24,309 nt of DNA from a virus: positions 1-24,309 of IMG/VR virus record IMGVR_UViG_3300025659_000023. One strand, 5' to 3'. Every line of letters starts with the position of its first letter. Positions within the stretch are counted from its first letter, which is position 1. The notes under the pieces are model-generated. The model made no database searches and was not told the DNA's origin. It saw nothing but the letters and a program-made list of their open reading frames with translations. Positions 1 through 6,515 of this stretch are shown here, piece after piece. Both the position numbers and the translations under genes were made by a program.

Positions 1-1
1 T

Positions 2-301
2 AAATCAAAAACAACAACAACAATTAACAAAGGGGATAGGTTACCAAAGAGAGTTTTAGACTTCAAGCAACAAAGAGGATTACACCCAACCCAAAAACCC
101 GTTGCTCTAATGGAATATCTCATCAAGACCTACACCAACGAAGGCGAAACGGTCTTAGACTTCACAATGGGTTCAGGAACTACTGGAGTAGCATGTAAAA
201 ACTTAAATAGAGATTTTATAGGTATAGAATTAGATAAAGATTATTTTGAGATAGCTAAAGAAAGAATCGAAAAACATACTACACAAGAAAGATTATTTTA
301 A
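2..301 (+). CDS. DNA methyltransferase, C-terminal part (gene begins before the window)
   Basis: The frame is open from the left edge, so this is the last 99 residues of a longer gene. It has the HPTQKP element and then VLDFTMGSGTTGVAC, the S-adenosylmethionine-binding motif I. Finding motif I at the C-terminus fits the beta class of amino-methyltransferases (N6-adenine or N4-cytosine), whose catalytic DPPY lies near the N-terminus, here outside the window. It ends with RIEKHTTQERLF, identical to the end of the next gene, and its last 44 bases belong to a 60-bp repeat shared with that gene. The next start lies 11 bases downstream, behind AAGGAG, so the two are probably co-transcribed. Target sequence unknown. 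Confidence 0.85.
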   Translation, partial: KSKTTTTINKGDRLPKRVLDFKQQRGLHPTQKPVALMEYLIKTYTNEGETVLDFTMGSGTTGVACKNLNRDFIGIELDKDYFEIAKERIEKHTTQERLF

Positions 302-317
302 GGAGAAATAAAATGAA
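258..317 (+). repeat. 60-bp exact direct repeat, copy 1
   Basis: Identical base for base to 1226-1285. It spans the last codons of one methyltransferase, its stop, the AAGGAG ribosome binding site and the first five bases of the next reading frame (ATGAA). It probably marks a duplication or recombination between adjacent methyltransferase genes. Confidence 0.9.
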
Positions 318-1269
318 ACTCTATAAAGGTGACTGTTTAGAAGTTATGGATAGAATGATTGCTGAAGGCGTTAAGGTTGATGCTATTATTACAGACCCTC
401 CTTATGGAACTACTGCTTGTAAATGGGATTCAATTATTCCTTTTAATGAAATGTGGGAAAGATTAAACAAATTAATTAAACCGAATGGAGCAATAGTTTT
501 ATTTGGCAGTGAGCCTTTTTCGAGTGCTTTAAGAATGAGTAATATAAAGAATTATAAGTATGATTGGGTTTGGGAGAAGAATAATGCAGGAAACTTTCAA
601 TTAATAAAATATCAACCATTAAAAATACATGAAACCATATCAGTGTTTTATAATAGAACGCCTAATATGGAATTTGCTAATATTATGATTGAAAATATAA
701 AACGACTAAATTTGAAACAAATAGATGTTTCAAAATTAGAACTTTCAAGAACAGGTGGAATAACAGGCTGGGTTACAAATAAAATGAATGGGTCTCAATT
801 ACCAACAGAATATCAATGGAATAAAATATGTAGTCTATTTGGTATTGAAAATAAATATAATGAGATACTATCATCTATAAAAAAGATAACATATAATCTC
901 GAACTTGATAAAATCAATTTGGTGTTATCAAATAAAGGTAAAGCAGGAACATTAGGGCATTTAGCAAGTGAAAGTAAAAGAGAAACATATATTCAAGATA
1001 AAACAGGTTATCCAAAAAGTATATTAAAATATAATAGAGAAAATGGGCTACATCCAACACAAAAACCAGTAGCACTTATTGAATATCTTATTAAAACCTA
1101 CACAAACGAAAACGAGTTAGTCTTAGACTTTACAATGGGAAGCGGAACAACAGGAGTAGCTTGTGTTAATACTAACCGTAATTTTATAGGTATTGAGCTT
1201 GATGAAACATATTTCAACATTGCAGAAGAAAGAATCGAAAAACATACTACACAAGAAAGATTATTTTAA
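313..1269 (+). CDS. Beta-class DNA amino-methyltransferase
   Basis: A 318-residue enzyme predicted to methylate adenine N6 or cytosine N4 in DNA. Catalytic motif IV is TDPPYGTT (D28-Y31), HPTQKP is at about residue 247 and motif I (FTMGSGTTG, GSG at about 276-278) is near the C-terminus: the circularly permuted beta order. The middle (about 105-200) is the likely target-recognition region and contains NGSQLPTEYQWNKIC. This region is closely matched in the cassette methyltransferase at 11048-12091 (NGSQLPTKEQWFKIC), so these two are the closest pair in the window. The start is backed by AAGGAG 8 bases upstream. It follows another methyltransferase of the same class. No nuclease lies beside it, so it is more likely a protective orphan methylase than half of a restriction system. 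Confidence 0.9.
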   Translation: MKLYKGDCLEVMDRMIAEGVKVDAIITDPPYGTTACKWDSIIPFNEMWERLNKLIKPNGAIVLFGSEPFSSALRMSNIKNYKYDWVWEKNNAGNFQLIKYQPLKIHETISVFYNRTPNMEFANIMIENIKRLNLKQIDVSKLELSRTGGITGWVTNKMNGSQLPTEYQWNKICSLFGIENKYNEILSSIKKITYNLELDKINLVLSNKGKAGTLGHLASESKRETYIQDKTGYPKSILKYNRENGLHPTQKPVALIEYLIKTYTNENELVLDFTMGSGTTGVACVNTNRNFIGIELDETYFNIAEERIEKHTTQERLF

Positions 1270-1285
1270 GGAGAAATAAAATGAA
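1226..1285 (+). repeat. 60-bp exact direct repeat, copy 2
   Basis: Second copy of the 258-317 repeat, covering the end of the second methyltransferase, its stop and the ribosome binding site. Here the site precedes only a 19-codon reading frame, as expected if a downstream gene has been lost or a gene end has been copied. Confidence 0.9.
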
Positions 1286-1340
1286 GATATATATAATTAA
1301 TTACGGAATTGAGAAGAAAGAAATAGAATGTTACGCTTGA
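1281..1340 (+). CDS. Possible 19-residue peptide
   Basis: ATG to TGA frame starting MKIYIINYGIEKK, preceded by the AAGGAG site contained in the 60-bp repeat. No family recognised. It may be a real micro-protein, or a remnant left when the repeat formed: the ribosome binding site is duplicated material, so it is weak evidence for this frame. Confidence 0.25.
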   Translation: MKIYIINYGIEKKEIECYA

Positions 1341-1375
1341 GGAGCGGATGGATGCGAAAAAACTTAAAATAAAGC

Positions 1376-1404
1376 TTGACTTATATAGCTTTTATGTTGT
1401 ATAT
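1376..1404 (+). promoter_or_regulatory. Promoter, repeated phage class (copy 1)
   Basis: TTGACT at 1376-1381, exactly 17 bases, then GTATAT at 1399-1404, followed by TTTA. The block is almost the same at 3140, 4581 and 15539. The sequence after it (TATAAGAAATGAGAGATAAAT) recurs after copy 3, so promoter and 5' leader were copied together. Likely start of transcription near 1411, reading into the 60-residue gene and the phosphoesterase. The TTG and TATATTTA elements also come close to the Bacteroidota housekeeping promoter (TTG ... TAnnTTTG). Confidence 0.75.
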
Positions 1405-1460
1405 TTAGGTATAAGAAATGAGAGATAAATTTCAAATTAACAAACGGAGTGAGAAATAAA

Positions 1461-1643
1461 ATGTACGAAGTAATGCCATACGGTGGATGGGCAAGAACAC
1501 CAGAAGAAATAAAGAAAGCCAAAAAGTTTTGGTATAGATGGAAATTACATTCTATACGATTGTGGTCTGCAACAAAATACGGTGGATTGGATTTAGGAAT
1601 CTTATTTGACTTTATATTAAATAGGAGAATAACTTTCTCATGA
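1461..1643 (+). CDS. Hypothetical protein, 60 residues
   Basis: Small basic protein beginning MYEVMPYGGWARTPEE, rich in Trp, Tyr, Lys and Arg, with no membrane segment or motif I can name. The ATG at 1461 is preferred to an in-frame GTG at 1449, because GGAG at 1446-1449 then serves as ribosome binding site. It is the first gene after promoter copy 1, which suggests early expression. Function unknown. Confidence 0.6.
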   Translation: MYEVMPYGGWARTPEEIKKAKKFWYRWKLHSIRLWSATKYGGLDLGILFDFILNRRITFS

Positions 1644-1674
1644 AATATAAAATAAAGTCGTAAATTAAAAGGTT

Positions 1675-2334
1675 ATGAAAAAGTTACAAATAGTAGCATT
1701 AAGCGACTCACACAACGCTACCAAACGAGTGGAGATACCAGATGGAGATATTCTTATCCACGCTGGTGATTTTTCGTTTCAAGGCAAATCATTAGAAATT
1801 CAAGATTTTATAGAATGGATGAAAGAACAACCACATAAACATAAATTATGGATTGCCGGAAATCATGAGCTGGGGATAGAAGATTTTCCCGATAACGCAG
1901 AAGTCGTAGATAAAGAAACTGGAGCAACTTATATTCATGATAAAGTAGTAGAGGTAGAAGGACTTAAATTCTTCGGGAGTAATTTCACACCAGAATTTAA
2001 TAATTGGGCATTTGGATTAACAGATAGACAATCGAAAATCTTTTGGGAAAATGCTCCCGAAGCAGATGTAGTAGTTTGTCATGGCCCACCACATACAATT
2101 TTAGATTCAGTAACACCAGAGTATAAATATAAAAGACCACTTGGGTGTAAACACTTTTTAAGTTACATAGAGCGAGTTAAACCTAAAGTAACAATTTTCG
2201 GGCACATACACGGTTCAGGCGGAATGCATAAAACGATAGAATGGGATGATGGTAGTAAAACAGAATGTTATAATGTATCGGTTATGAATGAACAATATCA
2301 ATTAACAAATCCATCAACCATCATAGAAATATAA
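1675..2334 (+). CDS. Calcineurin-like metallophosphoesterase
   Basis: 219-residue cytoplasmic protein with the full set of metal-binding motifs of the calcineurin-like phosphoesterase fold: DSH at residues 11-13, GD in ILIHAGDFS, GNHE in WIAGNHELG, CHGPP, and GHIH in TIFGHIHGSGG. These coordinate a di-metal centre that hydrolyses phosphodiesters or phosphomonoesters. The short compact form resembles the UPF0046/MPPED-type small phosphoesterases found in bacteria and phages. Substrate cannot be told; 2',3'-cyclic nucleotides or nucleic-acid ends are possible. The start has AAAAGG just upstream. A lipoprotein gene follows after AAAGGAG. Confidence 0.88.
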   Translation: MKKLQIVALSDSHNATKRVEIPDGDILIHAGDFSFQGKSLEIQDFIEWMKEQPHKHKLWIAGNHELGIEDFPDNAEVVDKETGATYIHDKVVEVEGLKFFGSNFTPEFNNWAFGLTDRQSKIFWENAPEADVVVCHGPPHTILDSVTPEYKYKRPLGCKHFLSYIERVKPKVTIFGHIHGSGGMHKTIEWDDGSKTECYNVSVMNEQYQLTNPSTIIEI

Positions 2335-2347
2335 AAGGAGAAATAAA

Positions 2348-2449
2348 ATGAAGAAATTACTTAAATTTGTTATATTGTTGTCGTTATTAGGGTGTGAGAC
2401 TCGAATTGGACACACAATATCACAAAATGATGAATCAATTAGTTCATAA
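2348..2449 (+). CDS. Mini-lipoprotein, 33 residues
   Basis: Starts MKKLLKFVILLSLLGCETRI: a two-lysine n-region, a hydrophobic core and a clean lipobox (LLGC, Cys16), so a signal-peptidase II substrate. The mature part would be only 18 residues. A strong AAAGGAG lies 9 bases before the ATG. Its last part overlaps upstream in-frame extensions of the next gene in another frame. Phage lipoproteins of this size sometimes act in superinfection exclusion or as lysis spanins, but nothing here decides. Good signal and ribosome site, unknown function. Confidence 0.55.
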   Translation: MKKLLKFVILLSLLGCETRIGHTISQNDESISS

Positions 2450-2462
2450 AATAGGATTAGAA

Positions 2463-2981
2463 ATGAAAAATAAAGAACACGAAACATTTGAACTAACAGA
2501 AGATGTATTTGCAAGATGGGATAAAGAGAATGAAAAGTGGTATAATAAATACTTTGCAATACCATTTCAAAGATTCATTCAAGCCATTAAAGATTTCCCA
2601 TCTGAAGCAAAATGGTTTTATCAAAGAGGAAGTAGAGGTTGGTCTGATAGGTCAGCTTGGTCTATTGATACTTGGTTGGTAGATAATTTGATTCCAATGT
2701 TAGAGCGATTAAAAATAGACAACCACGGCACACCAATGTCAATGTTTAAAAAGAAAGATGGAGTTGACAACGATGGAAATCCAACTGATGAAGCGAGTAG
2801 ATTAGCAACACAACGGTGGGATAATGTATTGAATGAAATACTTTATGGTTTGAAGTGTGCGAAAAAGATTCAAAATTCGGATTTTGATTATAATGATAAA
2901 AAATTAACAAAAAAACTAAATAATAGTTCTACGCGTTCATTTGAATTGATTGGAAAACATTTGTTTAATTTGTGGGATTAA
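2463..2981 (+). CDS. Conserved phage protein of unknown function, paralogue 1
   Basis: 172 residues. Acidic, Trp-rich soluble protein with conserved blocks DVFARWDKENEKWYNKYF, AKWFYQRGSRGWSDRSAWS, GTPMSMFKKKDGVD and RSFELIGKHLFNLWD. The block RGSRGWSDRSxWSIDTWL resembles the RGYSDEDLW family scattered through phages, which has no known function. The frame can extend upstream to a GTG at 2394, but ATG 2463 has AGGA 6 bases upstream, avoids most of the lipoprotein overlap and matches the N-terminus of the second copy at 7775. A 71-base stretch (2481-2551) is identical to 7826-7896, so the duplication is fairly recent. Confidence 0.75.
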   Translation: MKNKEHETFELTEDVFARWDKENEKWYNKYFAIPFQRFIQAIKDFPSEAKWFYQRGSRGWSDRSAWSIDTWLVDNLIPMLERLKIDNHGTPMSMFKKKDGVDNDGNPTDEASRLATQRWDNVLNEILYGLKCAKKIQNSDFDYNDKKLTKKLNNSSTRSFELIGKHLFNLWD

Positions 2982-2990
2982 GTTAAAGAA

Positions 2991-3143
2991 ATGAATAATA
3001 TTAAAGTAGGAATAGACGCATTTAATGATCTTGCTAAATCGCATGGTGCTCATGTTAAAGAAGTTGAGAGATTAGGTAAAGAAGTTGAGAGATTACAAAA
3101 AGAATTGAATAAGTTAAATAAAAAAAGTGAAAAAAAGGCTTGA
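2991..3143 (+). CDS. Small coiled-coil protein, 50 residues
   Basis: MNNIKVGIDAFNDLAKS followed by a Lys/Glu-rich heptad stretch with repeated KEVERL units, typical of a short coiled coil. Ribosome site weak (AAAGAA). Its last codons run into promoter copy 2: the stop TGA lies within the -35 element TTGACT. No family recognised. Confidence 0.5.
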   Translation: MNNIKVGIDAFNDLAKSHGAHVKEVERLGKEVERLQKELNKLNKKSEKKA

Positions 3144-3168
3144 CTTATATAGTGTATATGTTGTATAT
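3140..3168 (+). promoter_or_regulatory. Promoter, repeated phage class (copy 2)
   Basis: TTGACT at 3140-3145, 17 bases, GTATAT at 3163-3168. It shares GTGAAAAAAAGGC upstream with copy 3 and TATGTTGTATATT with copies 1 and 3. Transcription should start near 3175 and read the nuclease-like gene and the Dam-type methylase as one message. Confidence 0.75.
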
Positions 3169-3195
3169 TCAAGTATGAAAAAGAGAAATAATAAT

Positions 3196-3753
3196 ATGAA
3201 ACCAATTACAGTTACATTTAACGATTTTGAAGATTTCGAAACCATAACAGGATTACTTCATGGTAGAAGAATTTCAAGAGGTCTTAAAGTTCAGAAATCT
3301 ATATATGATAATATAAAAAACTCTAATAAACACTTAGAAGTTCATCACGAATATACTATTGATTTACCAAAAGGTGGTCAGAAAAAAACACACGACATTG
3401 ATATAGTTATCGTAGATAAGAATGAAGTTTTAGCTTTTGATAGTAAAAGTAAATCTTTCAACGCCACACAAGACGCTCAAGGTGTTCTTGAAGAGTATCA
3501 AAAGTATATCGGTATTTTAGAAGATTTATTTCCTGATAAAAAAGTTGAATATGGTGTATTAAAAGAGGAGTGGGATAATCCAAATAAAAAGAAAGATAGT
3601 AGATATACCTATATGAACACCAGAGGTGTCAAAGTTTACGATACATATAACTTTATGAAGAATAATTATGGTGTTACTAAAGAAGAATTGATAGGTGGTG
3701 TTAACAATAAAATATATGAAGAAGTAAGGGTTATAAGTGAAACCACTAATTAA
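3196..3753 (+). CDS. Putative PD-(D/E)XK-type endonuclease (restriction partner of the Dam-like methylase)
   Basis: 185 residues from ATG 3196; the frame is open further upstream, but that part is promoter. Residues 67-84 read HDIDIVIV...LAFDSKSK, which fits the metal-binding core of PD-(D/E)XK nucleases: Asp67/Asp69, then an 11-13-residue spacing through two beta strands, then D82-S-K84, with E52 as a possible extra acid. Many type II restriction enzymes have this core. The gene overlaps the Dam-type methylase by 17 bases and shares its promoter, the usual layout of a restriction-modification pair. No sequence family could be named by eye, so the nuclease call is inference; a structural protein or nicking enzyme of the same fold is possible. 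Confidence 0.5.
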   Translation: MKPITVTFNDFEDFETITGLLHGRRISRGLKVQKSIYDNIKNSNKHLEVHHEYTIDLPKGGQKKTHDIDIVIVDKNEVLAFDSKSKSFNATQDAQGVLEEYQKYIGILEDLFPDKKVEYGVLKEEWDNPNKKKDSRYTYMNTRGVKVYDTYNFMKNNYGVTKEELIGGVNNKIYEEVRVISETTN

Positions 3754-4567
3754 ATGGAGTGGTGGTAAGTCGAAAGAGTTACCGGTAGTTCACAAATATA
3801 AACCAACAGAGTTTAATACATATCACGAACCATTTGTGGGTGGTGGTACAGTATGGTTAAATTTAAATAATTCTACGAATGTAGTATCAGATAATTTTGT
3901 AGAGTTAGTAGAGTTTTATAATACTATAAAAGAATATAAACAAGAGTGTATTGACTATATTAATAAAGTTGGACTTGAATATAATAGTATAGATAAATCC
4001 CCATTGACTAAAGATGAATTTGGGGAATTAGGTAAAAAGTATTATTATCATTATAGAGATAATGAATTTACCGAACCATTAGACAAGGCATTAAAGTTTT
4101 ATATATTAAGACAATTATCGTTTTCAGGTATGTTAAGATTTTCAAAAGCGGGCAAATATAATATTCCATTTGGTTGGTATAAGAATATAAAGATATTGGA
4201 TTATGATGATAACTTATATAATCTATTGGATAATACAGATATTATATGTGGAGATTGGAAAAGTGGATTAGGTAATGTTACCAATAATGATTTTGTCTTT
4301 TTTGATCCACCCTACACAAGAAAATTTAAAATCTATTCTCCCTATGGGAAATTTGGTAAGAAAGAACATATTGAATTATCAGAATGGTTTAAATTATCAC
4401 CTTCTAAAAATATGATTATCCTAAATAAAGATGAGTTTACAAATTCACTTTATAAAGATTATATTATAGAAGAATATGATTATAGATATTCTGTACAATT
4501 TAGAGATAGAATGGAACATGAAGATAGTAATACAATACATTTTGTAGCTATAAATTATAAAAAATAA
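3737..4567 (+). CDS. Dam-like DNA adenine N6-methyltransferase
   Basis: 276 residues. N-terminal KWSGGKS (6-12) and EPFVGGGTVW form the S-adenosylmethionine pocket, and FFDPPYT (D190-Y193) is catalytic motif IV: the alpha-class order of Dam, T4 Dam and DpnM. RQLSFSGMLRFSKAGKYNIPFGWY matches the conserved substrate-side region, with the usual N-x-x-F/P-G-W/Y pattern. Dam enzymes methylate GATC or a related site; specificity here cannot be read from sequence. Start is GTG at 3737, inside the end of the preceding gene, with AGGG about 7 bases upstream, so translation is probably coupled. Confidence 0.9.
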   Translation: MKPLIKWSGGKSKELPVVHKYKPTEFNTYHEPFVGGGTVWLNLNNSTNVVSDNFVELVEFYNTIKEYKQECIDYINKVGLEYNSIDKSPLTKDEFGELGKKYYYHYRDNEFTEPLDKALKFYILRQLSFSGMLRFSKAGKYNIPFGWYKNIKILDYDDNLYNLLDNTDIICGDWKSGLGNVTNNDFVFFDPPYTRKFKIYSPYGKFGKKEHIELSEWFKLSPSKNMIILNKDEFTNSLYKDYIIEEYDYRYSVQFRDRMEHEDSNTIHFVAINYKK

Positions 4568-4580
4568 GTGAAAAAAAGGC

Positions 4581-4609
4581 TTGACTTATATACTACTTAT
4601 GTTGTATAT
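4581..4609 (+). promoter_or_regulatory. Promoter, repeated phage class (copy 3)
   Basis: TTGACT at 4581-4586, 17 bases, GTATAT at 4604-4609. The leader after it (TTATAAGAAATGAGAGATAAAT) differs by one base from that after copy 1. It drives the membrane peptide, the SWIM protein and tRNA-Cys. Confidence 0.75.
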
Positions 4610-4635
4610 TTAGTTATAAGAAATGAGAGATAAAT

Positions 4636-4728
4636 ATGAAATTAGTATTATATAGAGTAGCAGAGTTTTTAACCGCATTATTTATGTTTGTAGTTTTTTA
4701 CATTTTCATGGTATTAGGTAATATTTAA
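4636..4728 (+). CDS. Membrane micro-peptide, 30 residues
   Basis: Starts MKLVLYRVAEFLTALFMF and is hydrophobic from residue 11 to the end: one transmembrane helix. First frame after promoter copy 3, with GAGA a few bases upstream of the ATG. Function unknown. Confidence 0.45.
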   Translation: MKLVLYRVAEFLTALFMFVVFYIFMVLGNI

Positions 4729-4731
4729 TAT

Positions 4732-4992
4732 ATGGAACTAATTGATTTATTAATCGAAAAGTTTGATGGTGTTCTCATTGATGAATATGATTGGGAACAT
4801 TATAAGGTGAATGGTAAAAACTACGATATCAGATTTGATAGAAGTAGAATTGAATGGGCGTGTGATTGTAAAGCATTTACTTTCCGACACAAGTTCAAGA
4901 CAAAATATTGTAAACATATTTTGGAAGTTCAAGATAAGAAATTTAAACAAAGGGTAATCAGTAGAGGCCGTGCTGGTGCCAGAGTGGTTTAA
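4732..4992 (+). CDS. SWIM zinc-finger-like small protein
   Basis: 86 residues. WACDCKAFTFRHKFKTKYCKHI (about 42-63) fits the SWIM pattern C-x-C-x(n)-C-x-H, a zinc-binding motif that in other proteins mediates DNA or protein contacts. The rest is short, with an acidic N-terminus and basic C-terminus (KFKQRVISRGRAGARVV). It starts just after the membrane peptide. Its last 23 bases lie inside the tRNA-Cys gene, so tRNA processing would cut the message inside the coding region. The last 8 residues may therefore be non-essential. Confidence 0.65.
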   Translation: MELIDLLIEKFDGVLIDEYDWEHYKVNGKNYDIRFDRSRIEWACDCKAFTFRHKFKTKYCKHILEVQDKKFKQRVISRGRAGARVV

Positions 4993-5043
4993 TGGGGTGG
5001 ATTGCAAATCCATTATTCGTAGGTTCGAATCCTATCCAGCACT
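4970..5043 (+). tRNA. tRNA-Cys (anticodon GCA)
   Basis: Complete cloverleaf: acceptor GTGCTGG pairing with CCAGCAC, 3-bp D stem CCA/TGG with a GTGGTTTAA loop, anticodon stem GTGGA/TCCAT around loop TTGCAAA (anticodon GCA), T arm GTAGG-TTCGAAT-CCTAT. The discriminator base is T at 5043, the identity base of tRNA-Cys. The 3' CCA is not encoded (TCAAA follows), so host nucleotidyltransferase must add it. Overlaps the 3' end of the SWIM gene. Confidence 0.95.
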
Positions 5044-5063
5044 CAAAGGGTGGAATAATATAA

Positions 5064-5303
5064 ATGGGAAATGATATGACAATCAGGGATTTAGTTGAGA
5101 GATTAGAAAGTATAGAAAAAAATGCGGGAGATAATATTCGTGAAGAGTTATCTATATTGATAGAAGATATTATTGAGTTTGATATGCATATGTCAAAAAT
5201 ATTTAAAAACATTAAAAAAGATATTCATAATTTTGAAGAAAAAGATGTTATGGATTTACTATTTAAAGAAGGAATTAAATCTGGTGAAATTGGAGAAGCT
5301 TAA
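5064..5303 (+). CDS. Hypothetical protein, 79 residues
   Basis: Soluble, acidic, helix-rich protein (MGNDMTIRDLVERLESIEK...) with no recognised domain. It starts 20 bases after tRNA-Cys with a GGGTGG sequence upstream; an in-frame ATG at 5076 is an alternative start. Function unknown. Confidence 0.6.
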   Translation: MGNDMTIRDLVERLESIEKNAGDNIREELSILIEDIIEFDMHMSKIFKNIKKDIHNFEEKDVMDLLFKEGIKSGEIGEA

Positions 5304-5321
5304 ATTAAAAAAGGAGAAAAA

Positions 5322-5795
5322 ATGAATTCGTTTGAAAAAAACGGCGGTTATATAGTCAAAAAAGAAACTAATCATTATGGTGGTAAAAACATTCGATATA
5401 TGGATTGTAAACTTTGTGGTGGACAAGTGCGTAATGTTGGTGAAGAAGCCAAATCGGTAATTTGTAATACTTGTTTCAATGGGAGAATGGTAAAACAATT
5501 CCCTGAAACAGCAGACTTTAATGGAAGAACATACAACCCCACAGGTCGTCCAGCAGGATGGCATTGGATGACAGAGTTTGTCGATAAAGATGGTAATGTT
5601 TTTCATAAAGGTAAAGAGATGAAAAAGTTAAAGGGTACATTAAAACCTACTAAGGTTAAACCACCTAAGAAAAGAATTAAACGCCGTACTAAAGATGCGA
5701 TACTTGTAGAAAAGTATAAAGAGAAAAAGAAAGCTTTGAGAAAGGCTTTAAAAAAACAAAAAGATTTTATTAATCACAATATAGATAAAGGATAG
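5322..5795 (+). CDS. Zinc-ribbon phage protein
   Basis: 157 residues. Residues about 30-47 carry CKLCGG...CNTC, two CxxC knuckles of a zinc ribbon. The middle (GRPAGWHWMTEFVDKDGNVFHKG) and then LKGTLKPTKVKPP is a pattern I associate with unassigned proteins of marine T4-like phages. The C-terminal third is strongly basic (KKKALRKALKKQKD), suggesting nucleic-acid binding. Preceded by AAAGGAG. Followed directly by the cold-shock gene (TAG then ATG), so one operon. Confidence 0.7.
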   Translation: MNSFEKNGGYIVKKETNHYGGKNIRYMDCKLCGGQVRNVGEEAKSVICNTCFNGRMVKQFPETADFNGRTYNPTGRPAGWHWMTEFVDKDGNVFHKGKEMKKLKGTLKPTKVKPPKKRIKRRTKDAILVEKYKEKKKALRKALKKQKDFINHNIDKG

Positions 5796-6005
5796 ATGAT
5801 GAACGAAGGTAAAGTAAAGTGGTTTGATTCAAAAAAAGGTTACGGTTTCGTAAACGATGGATCAGACAATCAAGACTACTTTGTACATTTCTCTGAAATT
5901 CAAAGTGATGATTTTAAGACCTTAGATGAAGGTCAAAAAGTCTCATTTGAAATTGGAGAAGGTGCAAAGGGTGCCGTTGCTAAAAATGTTAAAACATTGG
6001 TTTAG
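5796..6005 (+). CDS. csp: Cold-shock domain protein
   Basis: 69 residues, the size of CspA proteins. [15 protein letters not shown] (RNP1-type, K-G-Y-G-F) and DYFVHFSEI (RNP2-type, F-V-H-F) are the RNA-binding surfaces of the five-stranded cold-shock fold. These proteins bind single-stranded RNA or DNA and melt messenger structure; in a phage it may favour translation or antitermination of viral RNA. ATG 5796 or the next codon, ATG 5799, could be the start. Followed by a 12-bp hairpin. Confidence 0.92.
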   Translation: MMNEGKVKWFDSKKGYGFVNDGSDNQDYFVHFSEIQSDDFKTLDEGQKVSFEIGEGAKGAVAKNVKTLV

Positions 6006-6018
6006 TAAATAACAAAAC

Positions 6019-6044
6019 AATATGGCCATATTTATGGCCATGTT
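6019..6044 (+). other. Perfect-looking hairpin after the cold-shock gene
   Basis: AATATGGCCATA (6019-6030) pairs with TATGGCCATGTT (6033-6044) with one G-T wobble and a very tight loop. No U-run follows (AAAATTAAGGAG comes next), so it is not a classic terminator. It sits just before the AAGGAG of the next gene and could act as a messenger-processing or stability element. Confidence 0.5.
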
Positions 6045-6061
6045 AAAATTAAGGAGTCATA

Positions 6062-6205
6062 ATGGCTAAGAAGAAGAAAAGTTCGTTCCATGAGGAACAC
6101 AATTACAAAGAATACTCATATGAATATCGTGGTAAAACAATTACATTTTGGGCAAAGGATGATACTGATGCCGAATTGTATAAGAAAAAAGTAGGTAAAG
6201 TATGA
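6062..6205 (+). CDS. Hypothetical basic protein, 47 residues
   Basis: MAKKKKSSFHEEHNYKEY... ending KKKVGKV, with an aromatic-rich core (YEYRGKTITFWAKDD). AAGGAG lies 6 bases before the ATG. Its TGA overlaps the next ATG (ATGA), so translation is coupled. No family recognised. Confidence 0.6.
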   Translation: MAKKKKSSFHEEHNYKEYSYEYRGKTITFWAKDDTDAELYKKKVGKV

Positions 6206-6435
6206 GTGGATTTGGAAATCCTAATTTGAGTAATTATATTTACCCTGTCCAAACTTCTGAACAAAGGAATCAAGATCCTCAGGAAGACCCAAGAGTCCAA
6301 GTGAGTGAAATGTTAAAAGGTCCAGTTAGAGGAGAAGGTGAATCTTATGAAGATTATAAGATTCGTATGAAAGTTGAATACAAACTCACACGAGATTATT
6401 TAAAAGGTTATTTACTTCCACAAGGAGATAAATAA
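6202..6435 (+). CDS. Hypothetical protein, 77 residues
   Basis: Soluble protein with a Pro/Gln-rich first half and a second half reading KGPVRGEGESYEDYKIRMK. No domain recognised. Overlaps its neighbours at both ends (ATGA upstream, TAATG downstream), so it is part of one tightly coupled operon with the genes up to peptide deformylase. Confidence 0.6.
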   Translation: MSGFGNPNLSNYIYPVQTSEQRNQDPQEDPRVQVSEMLKGPVRGEGESYEDYKIRMKVEYKLTRDYLKGYLLPQGDK

Positions 6436-6515
6436 TGTTTGAATTTTTAGTAGCATGTTTACTGATTTTCATTGCAGTAAAATTGAGTGATAATAACCGA
6501 CCACCAGGATTTTAA
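6435..6515 (+). CDS. Membrane micro-peptide, 26 residues
   Basis: MFEFLVACLLIFIAVKLSDN: one hydrophobic helix with a short polar tail (NRPPGF). Start and stop both overlap the adjacent genes by one base (TAATG), and CAAGGAG precedes the ATG, which supports real translation. Function unknown. Confidence 0.5.
   Translation: MFEFLVACLLIFIAVKLSDNNRPPGF

Noticed and set aside
1396-1406. GTTGTATAT in the promoters as a cassette R' box
   Set aside because: Similar to GTTGTACAC, but it always sits 17 bases after TTGACT and has no partner R'' across the following gene.
4958-5212. Minus-strand frame across the tRNA
   Set aside because: Antisense to tRNA-Cys and the 79-residue gene; no ribosome site.
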